From Streptococcus suis (GTDB lineage: Bacteria; Bacillota; Bacilli; Lactobacillales; Streptococcaceae): DNA of 64,000 bases. Below the pieces are notes generated by a model. It worked only from the letters and a program-made list of their open reading frames with translations. It did no database searches and had not been told where the DNA came from. The stretch's first letter is position 1. Every line of letters starts with the position of its first letter. Position numbers and translations under genes: made by a program. Of the stretch, positions 24,511-35,347 are shown piece by piece. The DNA lies in the NCBI RefSeq assembly GCF_024509555.1, contig NZ_JAMWEL010000013.1, positions 1 through 64,000 on the forward strand. The letters run 5' to 3'.

Positions 24511-27500
24511 CTAATACTTCTCTTTCCTTTTTTGGAGAGCTAATGCAAGGCAGCCAAGCATGGTGAGACCTGCCAAACTTAATTCAGATGATTGGTCACC
24601 TGTTTTTGGCAAGCTCTTTTCTGTTGAACTATCTCTGGTAGAAACCGATTGATTGTTTGAGATGGCATGGTATTGTGCTATGGTATCCAAATCCAGTTCA
24701 GGAAGATGGTACTTCACACTCTCTCCCTTGGCTGTAATCAACTTCGTTTCAACTGGGGATATTTCGCCAGTTGGTAATTCCGGAGCTTGTACCCCTTCAC
24801 CGTGAGTTGATACTTCTTGATAAACTAGAGCATAATAGCTAAAATGTTTTGTCTTGAAAGCAATAGCTGGGATTTCTTGACCATTATCATTCTTAATAAC
24901 TGTTGGTGTAAAGTCTAAAACTTGGGACTGTTCTAGAGTCGGTAAGTATACAAGCTTCGCAACTTGTTTGCCTAAATCAATCGGAACAACCACCGACACT
25001 TCCTGACTTGGCTCAATCACATTATTTTCATGATCGAGTAATTGTAGATCATACAGATCAAAATCTTGACCAAGGAGAGCTAGTGGGGTAGTTGAACCTC
25101 CAGCTTCTAATAACTCTACTTTGAGTGCAACGATAGACTTACTTTCTCCTCTTGCCAACTCAACTCGCAAACCTGTCTTACTATCCTTAAATTCACGAAA
25201 TTCTTCAATAATTGGCTGATTCGTTGGTTTTTCAACAGGCAAATCAACTGGAGTATCTACTGGTTGTTCAGTTGGTTTGTCTGATGGTGCATCTTCTGGA
25301 TTATCTCCTGAGCTATCTACTGGTTGTTCATTTGGTTTGTCTGATGGTACATCTTCTGGCTTATCAACTGAGCCATCTACTGGTTGTTCAGTTGGTTTGT
25401 CTGATGGTGCATCTTCTGGCTTATCTCCTGAGCTATCAACTGGTTGCTCAATCGGTTTGTCAGTTGGGGCTTCTACCGGTTTATCAACTGAAGTATCCGC
25501 TGGCTTCTCAATTGGTTTGTCAGCTGGGGCTTCTACTGGGTTATCAGCTGAGCTATCAACTGGTTGCTCATTTGGTTTGTCAGTTGGGGCTTCTACTGAT
25601 TGCTCTGAGGAATTCCCCTTGTCTGAAACCTCCGACTCTGTTTTGTCATTTTCAGACTGCGGTGTTTCATTAAATGTTGCCAAGGCTGTCTCAATCCATT
25701 CATTGATTGCATTGATACTTTCCTTGGTTGGAGATTGGCGAATCAGTTCAATAGTCGCCAAGGCATCTGCTAATATAGCCTTGGACTCAGCATTTTCTTC
25801 AGTGGCCGGCAAAGCATTCACTTTGTTTACCAACTGAGCGAGAAGTTCTTCTTGAATCATAGGTAGTGGTGTTTCTGGTTTATTGGTTGGCTTATTCTGG
25901 TTGTCGTCAGTCTTGTCTATCGGTTGATTTACTGGCTCTTCGCTAATAGGTTTTTCCTCTACCGAGGACTTGGAGGTTAAGGCAGATAAGCGTGCTTTAG
26001 CAGCTTGAATCTGCTCTTTGCTTGCGTATTTATTTTTTAAAACATTATTTATCAGTAACCAATCTGCACTAGTTAGCTCTACTTTTTTCTCTGCAAACTC
26101 TCTAGCAAGGCTAGCTTTTTCAGTCCTTGCTAGATCTTGAAAGACTCTCAGCTCTTTGACGGCAATCTCATTTTTTCCTGCCTGACGATTCACACTTTCA
26201 AACTTGATGTAGCGAGCAGTTTGTGGAGAGAGAGAAATGGACAAATCCGCCTGAGAATTATTGCTAACTGTATGGATTTCTCTAAAGTTCACCATATCAT
26301 CCGATGTCAGAATCTTAAAGGCAGTGGCTAACCGTTGAGGATCAAATAAAACTTGAAGAGCAGAGAAGTTTTGAGTTTTTTCTAGGTCAATGATAAAGAA
26401 GTCTCGATCGTGGTTACTCGAATTCCATCTTCCCTCACTGGCATCTACATCACCATCCGTTACCCGTAACTTGTAGTAAGGACGAATTTCTTGATTCCAA
26501 AAGTTGGAATTGTGGCGATAATCATAAACAGGTTTATGAAGGGCAATATTGACCTTACTGAGATCATCAGTAGCCACCTCATCAGTTGCACTGGTTCTAT
26601 TGTAAACCTTGATGTCTTTAATATAACCCTTGAATCCTTTAGCGATTTCCTTAAATGGAAGATTGAAACTTGTGCGGAAATTCTTATCTGTTCCAGTTGC
26701 CACACCCGGACTAACATCATGGCTGAAGGTGACTATTTTTTCATTATTCAAATATACAGACAAGACCTGTCTCGTACCAGCCAAAGTCAATTTGTATTCT
26801 TGTCCCACTTCGAGTTTTGGTCGAATGTGTTGAGAATAGAAATATCGGTTGAACATCAAGCCCTCTTGCACTTGACCAGCTTGATTACGTCCTTTTTTAT
26901 TCAGATAAATTGCTCCATCTTCACTCAAAAGAAGACTTCCTTGATCAACGTCGGTAGGCTTGAAGGTCATTTCAAGTGTATATGGTAAGCCTATTGTCTC
27001 AATGTCTGTTATCAGATGATTGCTACCGTCAAATTTCAACCATTTTTCACCATCCTGCTCAACAACCTCAAGATTTCCTTGAACCTGAACATCATGACCA
27101 TTTGTACTCAAGTCAATGATTTTCTCGTTTTCGATATGTTTAGCATCGATGTGAACTAAGACTTCTGAATGGCTAGCCAACGGAAGATAATTATCCTTTA
27201 GTCTAGTTGCCTCGATTGCCTTCTGATAATCAATGAAGGAACGTTGCGATGTCGGGTTCCATGTTTTGAAACCAATCATAGCCAAAGATTTTTCCAAACG
27301 ATGATAAAGATCACTTTCTTCAATACCTTCAGCATGCTCATCCCCCCACATGGCCCCCTTGGCACCTAATAAGAGAGGCTCGCCCTCTAAGGCTGCTCGC
27401 TTACTTGCATCCCGCATATCAAGATTGAAAACATTTGGTTTCCAATAATCATATACATATTGCTCATTGATAATATCCTTGTGGTTTCGACCTGGTGTAA

Positions 27501-30354
27501 CATAGGTAAATGGCTGTGGCACATTGACTACCCTATAGCCTTCGTTAATTCGATCCATGGTTACTGATTCATACTGTGCCCATTCATCGAAAATAATATC
27601 TTTTGATACTGGGGTTCTACCATCAAATTTCGTCAAAGCTCCCCATGTCCGAACTGTTTTCCCCTTGGATTTTGCCAATTCATTCAGTTCATTCATATAG
27701 GCACGGAAACTTTCCTTATTTCCATCTGGTTTCCAATACTCATCCACACCTAAATGGATATGTCCATAAGTAAAAACATCGTTATCCAAATAAGAATTTA
27801 ATAAGTCAGTAATAAAGCGTTTAGCAGCCTGTGTTCTCTCTGGATGATTGGTTTCATTGATTGATAAGAGTTCATAATCACCAGGATAGTTGATTTCCTT
27901 GCCCAGATAATCAATCTTATCTGGATTATCAATGGCATACAATGTATAGGCAGCAGAGTGACCAGGTGTATCAATTTCAGCTAGAATATTGACACCAGCA
28001 GCATGACTATCTTCCTGGAAAATGCGAAAGGCATCTAAACTATAGGTTGGATTTTTGTAAATTTCCCGATAGAAATCGTATTCACCCTCGTAACGATCAT
28101 GCTTAAAGTCACTTAAATGAAGGGAAGGAAAAGCTTGGCTTTCCAAACGATGCGCAGCCTCTGTTTTTCTCCATCCTTCTAAATCTGCCCTAGATCCTGG
28201 TGGCCACTGGGTATCATTGATGTGTAAATGAAGTTCATTAAGTTTATACCATCTGAATAATCGTGACACTTCTTGAACGAAGTCCAATCTCATCGGAATC
28301 CGTGCCACGTCTAAGAGCATGCCACGAATAGCATAGGTTGGATAATCCCGATAGACACCTTTGGTGATTTCTCCATCCGCTTGAAGCATTTGGGCAATGG
28401 TTACTGCAGCATAGTTAAAGGCTTTGGCATTGTTGGCAAAAACCTCAATCTTATCACCAACCCTCATCAGATAACCTTCTTCTTTTAGATTATAAGGATC
28501 ATCTTGAGTCAGTTTGAATAGGACTTTAGCATCACTTTCAGTGCCTGTCCCTAGACCAAAGCCAAGAATCGTTTCCAAATCCTTGTTGAAGAGTTCGCCT
28601 TGCTTTTTATAATCAGAGGCAATATAAAATTTGTCACTAGACTGAAGTTTTAATTTGCCTTCACCTGCCAGAAATTCTTGAATTTCCAAAGCAATGGTTG
28701 GTTTCTGATTCTGTCCATTGACGATTTCTTGATGATTAGAAGAGATGCGAATGGTTTTATTTTGCTTAGCCGTAGAAACAAGTTCGCCTGTATCCTTGCG
28801 ACGAGCTGCAACTACCATTTTGACATCTAGGTCATTCAAAACATAGTTAGAAATAACTCCACTATTATCAACCACATATTGATTTGCAGAACCAATAACC
28901 TCATAGCTATATTCATCATCAGCTTCGATATTAGTCAATACAACTCGACCATCTCTCACAGCTAGGCTCGCTTGTTCAAGTTTCGTTGCCGGATTAATCG
29001 GTGTTGAAATTGTCCCTAAAAGCTGACCATTCACTCGAATATCCTTAATGGATACAGCCTTACCTCCAGCAAAATAATTGACCTTATCAAAATGGAAACG
29101 AAGGTAGCGGTCTGACGTTAGCGGTGTAGAAAACTCCATTTTATCTGTTGGGTTTGATTTTTGAGCATCTGGAGCTAGTTGTGTATTGTGATATAGCTCT
29201 CTCCAACTACCATCTTGACCAGTTGCAGATGTCAAAATTTTATAATCAGTTGCATAGACCCGCAAATAATAATCTACTTCAATGGAACTTATTTTTGCTT
29301 GTGTCCCCAAATCAACCTGCAACCATTGTGCTTGTTGAGGTGTGTTTTCACTGGTCCCATTCTTCATATCCGCAGCGGCGTAACGCGTATTTGGGTTGTT
29401 ATCAAAAGCACCTTCCGCAGTCGTTCCAGTACCTGCCTCAACTCCTGAGCTAGTAGCTGGACGATTGAGGGATATATTAGAAACTGTAAGTAGGCTAGTC
29501 GAATCTCCTGATTGAGGGAGTGTTGCTGGCTGCTCGGTTCCAGCCTGATTTCCTGTCTCTAAAGTCAAAAATTGCCCAAAAACGCGAACTTCATTTACGG
29601 ATACCGCATGACCTGCAGCGAAGGTATTAAGTTTCTTAAATCTCAATCTCAGATAGCGTTCCACATCACGAGCAGCCTCAAGTTGAATGACATCTTTAGG
29701 ATTTTGCGTAGTATTGCTGGCTTGTAAATTCTGACTACTTGCAATCTCTTGCCAATCTGTCCTATTGGCTGATGTTTCTACCACATAATCAGTTGCATAG
29801 ACTTTCCTATAAAAATCAACTTCGACCCGTTCTACTTTGGCTTTGGCACCCAAGTCAACACTTAACCATTGTTCTGTCTGATTTGTAGTGTCAGTGGCTG
29901 TCTTCATGTGTTGTGAAGAAAAACGACTAGTAGCATCACCATCAAATGCAAGATTAGGTGTATATTGTGTCCCAGGCTCAACACCAGAAGCTTGAGCAGT
30001 TGCTGCCTTCCCCTCAACTAAGTTCACTGTTGCATTCTGATTAGCAGTGCTTGAATTTGCTTCCTCAGACACTGCAAATTCCATACGACCAGTTTCTATT
30101 GCTTGATCTTCAATCAAGTCTTTTGTAGTAGGTTGTTCTGTTAGCAGGGTATTTTCAGAAGAAACGTCAACCGTTGAAGAACTTTCCAATTCAACTTGTT
30201 TCTCCGTACTTAGTTCGAGCTGGTCTGCCAATACTATATGAGGAGTATTGGCAAATAAAAAGGCACCAACTACAACTGCACCAACCCCTAGACTGGTCTT
30301 ACGTATAGAGTAGCGGTATGCACGTTCTAGATGAGTTTTTTCTTTTCTTCTCAT
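24511..30354 (-). CDS. LPxTG-anchored GH20 beta-N-acetylhexosaminidase with carbohydrate-binding domains
   Basis: A 1947-residue wall-anchored glycosidase expected to trim terminal GlcNAc or GalNAc from host glycans outside the cell. Residues 15-19 are YSIRK within the signal peptide. Two F5/8 type C (CBM32-like) domains lie near 110-262 and 295-445. A GH20 N-terminal domain and catalytic barrel span about 545-1090, with HLHINDTQWPPGSR and the catalytic pair Asp871-Glu872 in GVDEYW. A LamG-like domain (about 1130-1290) and a third F5/8 domain (about 1305-1450) follow. A Pro/Asp-rich repeat region (DKPxExPxDxS) then precedes LPKTG at residue 1915 and RKEKY. Its nagA-lacD neighbours fit intracellular use of released amino sugars. 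Exact substrate is unknown. Confidence 0.93.
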   Translation of the reverse strand: MRRKEKTHLERAYRYSIRKTSLGVGAVVVGAFLFANTPHIVLADQLELSTEKQVELESSSTVDVSSENTLLTEQPTTKDLIEDQAIETGRMEFAVSEEANSSTANQNATVNLVEGKAATAQASGVEPGTQYTPNLAFDGDATSRFSSQHMKTATDTTNQTEQWLSVDLGAKAKVERVEVDFYRKVYATDYVVETSANRTDWQEIASSQNLQASNTTQNPKDVIQLEAARDVERYLRLRFKKLNTFAAGHAVSVNEVRVFGQFLTLETGNQAGTEQPATLPQSGDSTSLLTVSNISLNRPATSSGVEAGTGTTAEGAFDNNPNTRYAAADMKNGTSENTPQQAQWLQVDLGTQAKISSIEVDYYLRVYATDYKILTSATGQDGSWRELYHNTQLAPDAQKSNPTDKMEFSTPLTSDRYLRFHFDKVNYFAGGKAVSIKDIRVNGQLLGTISTPINPATKLEQASLAVRDGRVVLTNIEADDEYSYEVIGSANQYVVDNSGVISNYVLNDLDVKMVVAARRKDTGELVSTAKQNKTIRISSNHQEIVNGQNQKPTIALEIQEFLAGEGKLKLQSSDKFYIASDYKKQGELFNKDLETILGFGLGTGTESDAKVLFKLTQDDPYNLKEEGYLMRVGDKIEVFANNAKAFNYAAVTIAQMLQADGEITKGVYRDYPTYAIRGMLLDVARIPMRLDFVQEVSRLFRWYKLNELHLHINDTQWPPGSRADLEGWRKTEAAHRLESQAFPSLHLSDFKHDRYEGEYDFYREIYKNPTYSLDAFRIFQEDSHAAGVNILAEIDTPGHSAAYTLYAIDNPDKIDYLGKEINYPGDYELLSINETNHPERTQAAKRFITDLLNSYLDNDVFTYGHIHLGVDEYWKPDGNKESFRAYMNELNELAKSKGKTVRTWGALTKFDGRTPVSKDIIFDEWAQYESVTMDRINEGYRVVNVPQPFTYVTPGRNHKDIINEQYVYDYWKPNVFNLDMRDASKRAALEGEPLLLGAKGAMWGDEHAEGIEESDLYHRLEKSLAMIGFKTWNPTSQRSFIDYQKAIEATRLKDNYLPLASHSEVLVHIDAKHIENEKIIDLSTNGHDVQVQGNLEVVEQDGEKWLKFDGSNHLITDIETIGLPYTLEMTFKPTDVDQGSLLLSEDGAIYLNKKGRNQAGQVQEGLMFNRYFYSQHIRPKLEVGQEYKLTLAGTRQVLSVYLNNEKIVTFSHDVSPGVATGTDKNFRTSFNLPFKEIAKGFKGYIKDIKVYNRTSATDEVATDDLSKVNIALHKPVYDYRHNSNFWNQEIRPYYKLRVTDGDVDASEGRWNSSNHDRDFFIIDLEKTQNFSALQVLFDPQRLATAFKILTSDDMVNFREIHTVSNNSQADLSISLSPQTARYIKFESVNRQAGKNEIAVKELRVFQDLARTEKASLAREFAEKKVELTSADWLLINNVLKNKYASKEQIQAAKARLSALTSKSSVEEKPISEEPVNQPIDKTDDNQNKPTNKPETPLPMIQEELLAQLVNKVNALPATEENAESKAILADALATIELIRQSPTKESINAINEWIETALATFNETPQSENDKTESEVSDKGNSSEQSVEAPTDKPNEQPVDSSADNPVEAPADKPIEKPADTSVDKPVEAPTDKPIEQPVDSSGDKPEDAPSDKPTEQPVDGSVDKPEDVPSDKPNEQPVDSSGDNPEDAPSDKPTEQPVDTPVDLPVEKPTNQPIIEEFREFKDSKTGLRVELARGESKSIVALKVELLEAGGSTTPLALLGQDFDLYDLQLLDHENNVIEPSQEVSVVVPIDLGKQVAKLVYLPTLEQSQVLDFTPTVIKNDNGQEIPAIAFKTKHFSYYALVYQEVSTHGEGVQAPELPTGEISPVETKLITAKGESVKYHLPELDLDTIAQYHAISNNQSVSTRDSSTEKSLPKTGDQSSELSLAGLTMLGCLALALQKRKEKY

Positions 30355-30401
30355 CCGGATACCTCCAAGAATCCTTATTTTATGTGTATTTACCTATTGT
30401 T

Positions 30402-30430
30402 ATATTAACATAAAATAAAAGCGTTTTCAA
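30402..30430 (-). promoter_or_regulatory. Hexosaminidase promoter with overlapping cre-like site
   Basis: On the minus strand TTGAAA (30425-30430) and TAATAT (30402-30407) lie 17 bases apart. The -35 is part of TTGAAAACGCTTTTAT (30415-30430), which matches the CcpA cre consensus at all but one conserved position. Catabolite repression is inferred. Confidence 0.7.
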
Positions 30431-30826
30431 GGAATTTCCTAACTATGTTAAAAGAAAGTAAAACGATTGAATATGAATTGGTCCTTTGTCGTTCGGTTTC
30501 ATTTTAGTTCTTGCTCCAAGTAACTGAGAGATTGATGGATGTTGGAATTAAAGACTTATTGACAAACTCTTAGGAGTGGCAGTAGACTTGAGCCCACCCT
30601 CAAGTCCAATTGACAAAATATAAAAAGAAAGACTCTATCAAACTGAATTCGAAACAGGACATGTTTAGGGTTCATAAAGTTGAAAATTCTAGAGATTTTT
30701 TGGTGCGGTTTCATAACTTGACAACTCAAAATCGCCATTTTTTAATTCAAACTGCTATAAATGACATACAAGGCAAACAGCACCTCAGGTCCTTAGCTGA
30801 ATGCAAATTCATTCGTGTATACAAAA
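30431..30826. other. Intergenic region without recognisable gene
   Basis: AT-rich and broken by stops in all frames. It has one short inverted repeat (ACTTGAG...TCAAGT near 30587-30606). It may be decayed mobile DNA, but no transposase motif is legible. Confidence 0.4.
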
Positions 30827-30846
30827 AAACAGCTTTACAGCTGTTT
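30827..30846 (-). terminator. Terminator of the aromatic operon rlmI-aroD-aroC-tyrA-ylbF
   Basis: AAACAGCT pairs with AGCTGTTT around a four-base loop, followed on the minus strand by a T run. It begins one base past the YlbF-family stop codon. Confidence 0.85.
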
Positions 30847-30847
30847 C

Positions 30848-31186
30848 TTATAGCAATTCATTCAAAGGTTGGAAAATAATGCGTTCCAAATCTGCAACAT
30901 AGCTTGCCAACTGTTGTTGTTTGCTAAAGTATTCCGTCAATAGTGGATTAGCCTGAACCTTCTTATTGAAGTCCAACATAGTTTTTTGATCTGCCTCTGT
31001 AGGAATGTCTCCAGATTGGATTTTGTTTTGGATATCTTTTTGGAAAGAAATATAGCTATTCAAAATTTCTTTAGCTTCTGGATTTCCCTCAACTGAGACC
31101 TTAACAACTTCTACTGCCTTATATTCAGGCAAGTTGCGGATAGCACGTTCCAATTCATTTGCGATATCATAGATATTTGTTGACAT
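30848..31186 (-). CDS. YlbF/YmcA-family protein (UPF0342)
   Basis: A 112-residue all-helical protein of the YlbF/YmcA/YheA group, known for small coiled-coil proteins in Firmicutes that can modulate RNase Y. Typical features are the N-terminal ANELERAIRNLPEYKAV and NPLLTEYFSKQQQLASYV. It is the last gene of the aromatic operon, 12 bases after tyrA, an arrangement that seems positional rather than functional. The exact role in streptococci is unknown. Confidence 0.88.
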   Translation of the reverse strand: MSTNIYDIANELERAIRNLPEYKAVEVVKVSVEGNPEAKEILNSYISFQKDIQNKIQSGDIPTEADQKTMLDFNKKVQANPLLTEYFSKQQQLASYVADLERIIFQPLNELL

Positions 31187-31198
31187 TAACTTTCTCCT

Positions 31199-32302
31199 TT
31201 AATCGTGGTAAATTTGATAATTCGTTTGCTCATTCAAACGTTGAGCTGCTTCTTCCAAGTTCACCTTATTTTTAAACGTAATTTGTAATATACCGTGTAT
31301 ATCTTCACGGTTCTCTTCGTTGATACGGATATTGACAATGGAAATTCCACGTAGAACCTCCAAAACCTTCAAAATCGTATCTTCCTCATCGGGAACGCTA
31401 AGGAATAAATCATAGAAGGAATCCACCCCTGCTCGCTTATGAATTTCCATAGCCTTGCGGGTTTGACGACCACGTTCAAAGAATTCCCAAATAGCTTCTT
31501 TATTCCCGGATTTCAAGACGGTTGAAACTTGGTTCAGTCGATCTTGAAATTCCTCAATCCTATCCAAAATCGCTTCTGGATTGGTCATGAGAATACTGGT
31601 CCACATCCCCGGCTCACTTTCAGCAATACGCGTCATATCTCGAAAACCACCTGCCGCAAAATTGTTTGTGAAAGGATGTTCTTTTGCATAGTCACCAGCC
31701 TGATTCATCAGACTAGATGCTAAGATATGTGGAAAATGGGAAATTTGACTAGTTACTTTATCATGTTCTGAAGCATCTATTTGGACAAAGCGGGCACCTG
31801 TTCCAGATAGTAAATCAGTCAATCTAGGAACAGCATCTGCCTTTGTAGCCTGACAGGGAGTCATGATAAAATAGGCATTTTCAAACAAGTGTATATCTGC
31901 TGCAACAGCACCTGACTTGTGACTGCCCGCCATGGGATGTCCACCAAGGAAATTGATGTGTTTGGGAAGCAAAAATTTCTCGGCAGCATCTACAATAGCC
32001 GACTTAGTCGAGCCTGCATCTGAAATCAGAACTCCTTCTTTCATGTTCATTTGACTCAGTTTTTCTATCAAATCAAGCGAAACCTGAATAGGAACACATA
32101 GCAAAATCACATCTGCTTTAGAAGCTAGTTCAGCTAGATTATCCGATTGTTCATCAACCATCTGTCTTTCCAAGGCTATATTCGCTGATGCTTGATTGGG
32201 TTCATAACCCAAAAGATGATAATCTGGATGCTGTTTGCGAATACAGAGAGCGAGAGAACTTCCAATCAGTCCTAGACCGACAATCAAAATAGTTTTTTTC
32301 AT
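31199..32302 (-). CDS. tyrA: Prephenate dehydrogenase TyrA with C-terminal ACT domain
   Basis: A 367-residue NAD-dependent enzyme converting prephenate to 4-hydroxyphenylpyruvate, the committed step to tyrosine. The Rossmann motif GLGLIGSSLA lies near the N-terminus, with GHPMAGSHKSGA and the catalytic-region histidines in SQISHFPHILAS. The last about 75 residues (from EEDTILKVLEVLRGISIVNIR) form an ACT domain, the usual tyrosine feedback site. It starts seven bases after aroC. Confidence 0.95.
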   Translation of the reverse strand: MKKTILIVGLGLIGSSLALCIRKQHPDYHLLGYEPNQASANIALERQMVDEQSDNLAELASKADVILLCVPIQVSLDLIEKLSQMNMKEGVLISDAGSTKSAIVDAAEKFLLPKHINFLGGHPMAGSHKSGAVAADIHLFENAYFIMTPCQATKADAVPRLTDLLSGTGARFVQIDASEHDKVTSQISHFPHILASSLMNQAGDYAKEHPFTNNFAAGGFRDMTRIAESEPGMWTSILMTNPEAILDRIEEFQDRLNQVSTVLKSGNKEAIWEFFERGRQTRKAMEIHKRAGVDSFYDLFLSVPDEEDTILKVLEVLRGISIVNIRINEENREDIHGILQITFKNKVNLEEAAQRLNEQTNYQIYHD

Positions 32303-32309
32303 TCTTGAC

Positions 32310-33476
32310 CTAGAAATTTCTAACGTAGTCTCGGTGACTAGCTACCGCCGCTTTTAATTCTTCCATGTTATCAGAAGAGAATTTCTCCAAGATTTCTGTT
32401 GCAATGGTCGTAGCAACGACAGATTCCATAACAACACCTGCTGCTGGAAGAGCCGTTGGGTCCGAACGTTCCACAGTTGCTTTATAAGGCTCATGCGTGT
32501 CAATATCAACGGACATCAAAGGCTTATATAGGGTTGGAATTGGTTTCATCACACCTCGGATTACCAATGGTTCTCCATTTGTCATGCCCCCTTCAAAACC
32601 ACCTAGGTTATTGGTTCTGCGTGTGTAGCCCTCTTGTTGAGACCAAAGAATTTCATCCATGACCTGACTACCTTTCAAGTAACCAGCTTGGAAACCAACA
32701 CCAAACTCTGCTCCTTTAAAAGCATTGATAGAAACAACTGCCTGAGCCAGTTTAGCATCCAATTTCTTATCCCATTGAACATAGGAACCCAGACCAACAG
32801 GTACACCGCCAACAATGGTTTCGACGACACCACCAATGGTATCACCATCACGCTTAATCTGGTCGATATAGGCCTTGATTTCCTCTTCACGTTCCTGGTT
32901 AACGATAGATACTTCAGACTTAGCTGCACGTTCCTTGATCTCTGCGACTGTCAATCCATCTGGTACATCAATTTCCTTACCACCAAAAACGACCACATGG
33001 TTAGCTATTTCTATATCAAGCTCTTTCAAAATTCGTTTTGCAACGGCACCAACTGCCACACGCATGGTTGTTTCACGCGCACTAGAACGCTCCAAGGAAT
33101 TTCGCAAATCATCGAAACGATATTTCATGCCACCAACCAAGTCAGCATGACCTGGACGCGGATGTCTAATCCGACGCTTGCTTTTTAGCTTATCTTCAAT
33201 ATCCTCAACAGCCATAATATCCAACCACTTTTGATGGTCCTTATTGGTCACATTAAGTGTAATTGGTGCTCCAGTTGTCTTACCATGGCGAACACCGGCT
33301 GTAATTTCAACTCGGTCTGTTTCGATTTGCATACGGCTTCCACGACCGTAACCACCTTGGCGGCGTTTCAAATCCGCATTGATATCTTCTGCAGTCAAAG
33401 GAAGACCAGCTGGAACTCCCTCAATAATGGCTGTCAAACGTGGTCCATGGGACTCACCAGCTGTTAAATAACGCAT
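32310..33476 (-). CDS. aroC: Chorismate synthase AroC
   Basis: A 388-residue FMN-dependent enzyme making chorismate from 5-enolpyruvylshikimate-3-phosphate. Signatures are the N-terminal [54 protein letters not shown] and [12 protein letters not shown]. The start is ATG at 33476 after TTGGAGAATT; a longer frame adds 24 residues that belong to the aroD 3' end in another frame. Only one base separates it from the aroD stop, so translation is probably coupled. Confidence 0.97.
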   Translation of the reverse strand: MRYLTAGESHGPRLTAIIEGVPAGLPLTAEDINADLKRRQGGYGRGSRMQIETDRVEITAGVRHGKTTGAPITLNVTNKDHQKWLDIMAVEDIEDKLKSKRRIRHPRPGHADLVGGMKYRFDDLRNSLERSSARETTMRVAVGAVAKRILKELDIEIANHVVVFGGKEIDVPDGLTVAEIKERAAKSEVSIVNQEREEEIKAYIDQIKRDGDTIGGVVETIVGGVPVGLGSYVQWDKKLDAKLAQAVVSINAFKGAEFGVGFQAGYLKGSQVMDEILWSQQEGYTRRTNNLGGFEGGMTNGEPLVIRGVMKPIPTLYKPLMSVDIDTHEPYKATVERSDPTALPAAGVVMESVVATTIATEILEKFSSDNMEELKAAVASHRDYVRNF

Positions 33477-33477
33477 T

Positions 33478-34152
33478 TTAATTCTCCAAAATTTCCAAAA
33501 ACTTGCGTGTATTGGCCAAAGACATCTGTCCTGGAGCCGATACTTCATCTAAACTTGCAAAGGTCCAACATGAACCCGTTATTACACCTGCAATCCGAGT
33601 GATTTTTCCTAGCTCACCCATGGCAATGGTTGCAAAAGTCTGTTCAGCATTTAAGGTCTTGAAGCCACGAGTGTAGTTCATAACATCCAAGACATCCTGT
33701 TCACTCTTAGCCAAGACAGCCATTTTTACTACTGCAGGCGAAAGACTAGTCAATTCAGACATGATTTCCAGATAGTTGCCTGGTGTTTCATCAAAATTAT
33801 GATAACTCAAGACAAGATTTGGAAACTCCAACATCTGCTCAAAGACTGACTGATAAGAATAATATTCAAAATCAATATAGTCTGGTTGATAGAGGGCTGC
33901 AACTTCCTTAATCAAGTCCACATATTCCTGATCTGACAAGTCCAAATAGCCACCCTCACGAGTCGTGCGAATTGTAAAAATAATTTCCTTGCCATTGCAT
34001 TTTTCAAAAATAGCTGGAGCAACTTTTAGAATATCTTCTTTCGGAAGATAGTCAGCCCTCCACTCAATGAGGTCTGCTTCTGCTAAACGCTCCACATCAA
34101 GGGCATCTACTTCTTCCAAATTTCTAGGCATAATAGGTACTACTATTTTCAT
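33478..34152 (-). CDS. aroD: 3-dehydroquinate dehydratase AroD, type I
   Basis: A 224-residue type I enzyme forming 3-dehydroshikimate by a Schiff-base mechanism. The catalytic His is in [11 protein letters not shown] and the Schiff-base Lys in [32 protein letters not shown] near the C-terminus closes the active site. It overlaps the methyltransferase gene upstream by four bases (ATGA) and lies one base from aroC. Confidence 0.96.
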   Translation of the reverse strand: MKIVVPIMPRNLEEVDALDVERLAEADLIEWRADYLPKEDILKVAPAIFEKCNGKEIIFTIRTTREGGYLDLSDQEYVDLIKEVAALYQPDYIDFEYYSYQSVFEQMLEFPNLVLSYHNFDETPGNYLEIMSELTSLSPAVVKMAVLAKSEQDVLDVMNYTRGFKTLNAEQTFATIAMGELGKITRIAGVITGSCWTFASLDEVSAPGQMSLANTRKFLEILEN

Positions 34153-35312
34153 TTTTCTACCCTTATCGTAAAGACCTTGAGGTAATTACTACTTTCATCA
34201 TGTTTATTAAATTTAAAATCAGCTGGTAAACGATAGTCAGCAATATAACGATGCTTTATAGAACCAAATCCCTTTTCGATTTGCTGACGGAATTTCTCCA
34301 CTGTCACATTGGCTGCATTTGTTGATGCAATAATAATTCCATTGGAATTTAGTATCTCTAGTGACTGGGAAATCAGTTTATGGTAATCCTTTGCAACTGA
34401 AAAGGTCTGTTTCTTATTTCGGGCAAAACTTGGTGGATCTAAGACAATGACATCATATGACAGTCCTTTACGTTTGGCATATTTGAAATATTCAAATACA
34501 TCCATCACCACAAAGTGATGATTGTCTAATTCTAGACCATTAACCTTAAAATGAGCTTTAGAAAGTTCACGCGAGCGTTTAGCCAAGTCAACCGAAGTCG
34601 TTTCCACTGCCCCGCCCATGGCGGCAGCAATGGAAAAGGCTGCTGTGTAGGAAAACATGTTGAGCAGTGATTTACCAGCTGCTAATCCATCTACCAAAGA
34701 CCCCCGAACTTCATGTTGGTCCAGAAAAATACCTGTCATCAAGCCATCATTCATGAAAACTTGATAGGCAACCCCGTTCTCTAAAACAGTGAAAAACTCA
34801 GGTGCCTCTTGTCCGTATTGAAAGGCTGACTCATGGTCCAATCCCTTAAACCGGATTTTCTCATAGGCCCCCTTCACCTCTGGAAATACTTCTTGAAAGG
34901 CTGCTACTATTGTGTCTTTTAGCGAATAAACAAAGGTATTATACCACGAAAAAACTGCATATGTATCATACAAGTCAACAGTCAAACCACCGAAATCATC
35001 ACCATCTTGATTAAATATTCGAAAAGCGTTGGTCAAATCCGACTCATAAAAACACTGTCTCTTTTGTCGAGCTTTCCTAAACAGATTCACAAAGAAATTT
35101 TCTGTCAATTCTTCATGGGAATTGCTATATAGCCAACCAATCCCCTTATTTTGAGGAGAAAGATAAGCCTTTCCAAGATGTTTTCCATCCTGAGAAACCA
35201 GGCTTACAACTTCGTCTTCTAATTCTGGAATTTTTGCAAAATCAGCACCATCAAGAAGTTGAATACCTCTATTTATCTTTTGTTCAGTAATACGGTTTAC
35301 CTTCATTTTCAT
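34149..35312 (-). CDS. RlmI-like class I rRNA (cytosine-C5-) methyltransferase
   Basis: A 387-residue SAM-dependent methyltransferase of the RlmI/YccW family, which methylate 23S rRNA cytosine. It has an N-terminal PUA-like domain, a central [22 protein letters not shown]-binding strand and the [10 protein letters not shown] catalytic loop. First gene of the aroD-aroC-tyrA operon, overlapping aroD by four bases. The -10 lies only six bases upstream of the ATG and no ribosome site is present, so the mRNA may be leaderless. ATG codons at 35312 and 35306 are both possible starts. Confidence 0.88.
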   Translation of the reverse strand: MKMKVNRITEQKINRGIQLLDGADFAKIPELEDEVVSLVSQDGKHLGKAYLSPQNKGIGWLYSNSHEELTENFFVNLFRKARQKRQCFYESDLTNAFRIFNQDGDDFGGLTVDLYDTYAVFSWYNTFVYSLKDTIVAAFQEVFPEVKGAYEKIRFKGLDHESAFQYGQEAPEFFTVLENGVAYQVFMNDGLMTGIFLDQHEVRGSLVDGLAAGKSLLNMFSYTAAFSIAAAMGGAVETTSVDLAKRSRELSKAHFKVNGLELDNHHFVVMDVFEYFKYAKRKGLSYDVIVLDPPSFARNKKQTFSVAKDYHKLISQSLEILNSNGIIIASTNAANVTVEKFRQQIEKGFGSIKHRYIADYRLPADFKFNKHDESSNYLKVFTIRVEK

Positions 35313-35318
35313 ACATTT

Positions 35319-35347
35319 ATTATACTTTTTAATATCTATTTTTTCAA
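35319..35347 (-). promoter_or_regulatory. Promoter of the rlmI-aroD-aroC-tyrA operon
   Basis: TTGAAA (35342-35347) and TATAAT (35319-35324) on the minus strand are 17 bases apart. The -10 ends six bases before the ATG, placing transcription start at or next to the start codon. Confidence 0.75.

Noticed and set aside
25212..25837. Plus-strand frames of 153 and 186 codons
   Set aside because: They are antisense to the Pro/Asp-rich repeat region of the hexosaminidase and arise from its repetitive codons.
30556..30879. Overlapping 60- to 89-codon frames on both strands
   Set aside because: No ribosome site, no recognisable family, and they run through a terminator and the YlbF gene.
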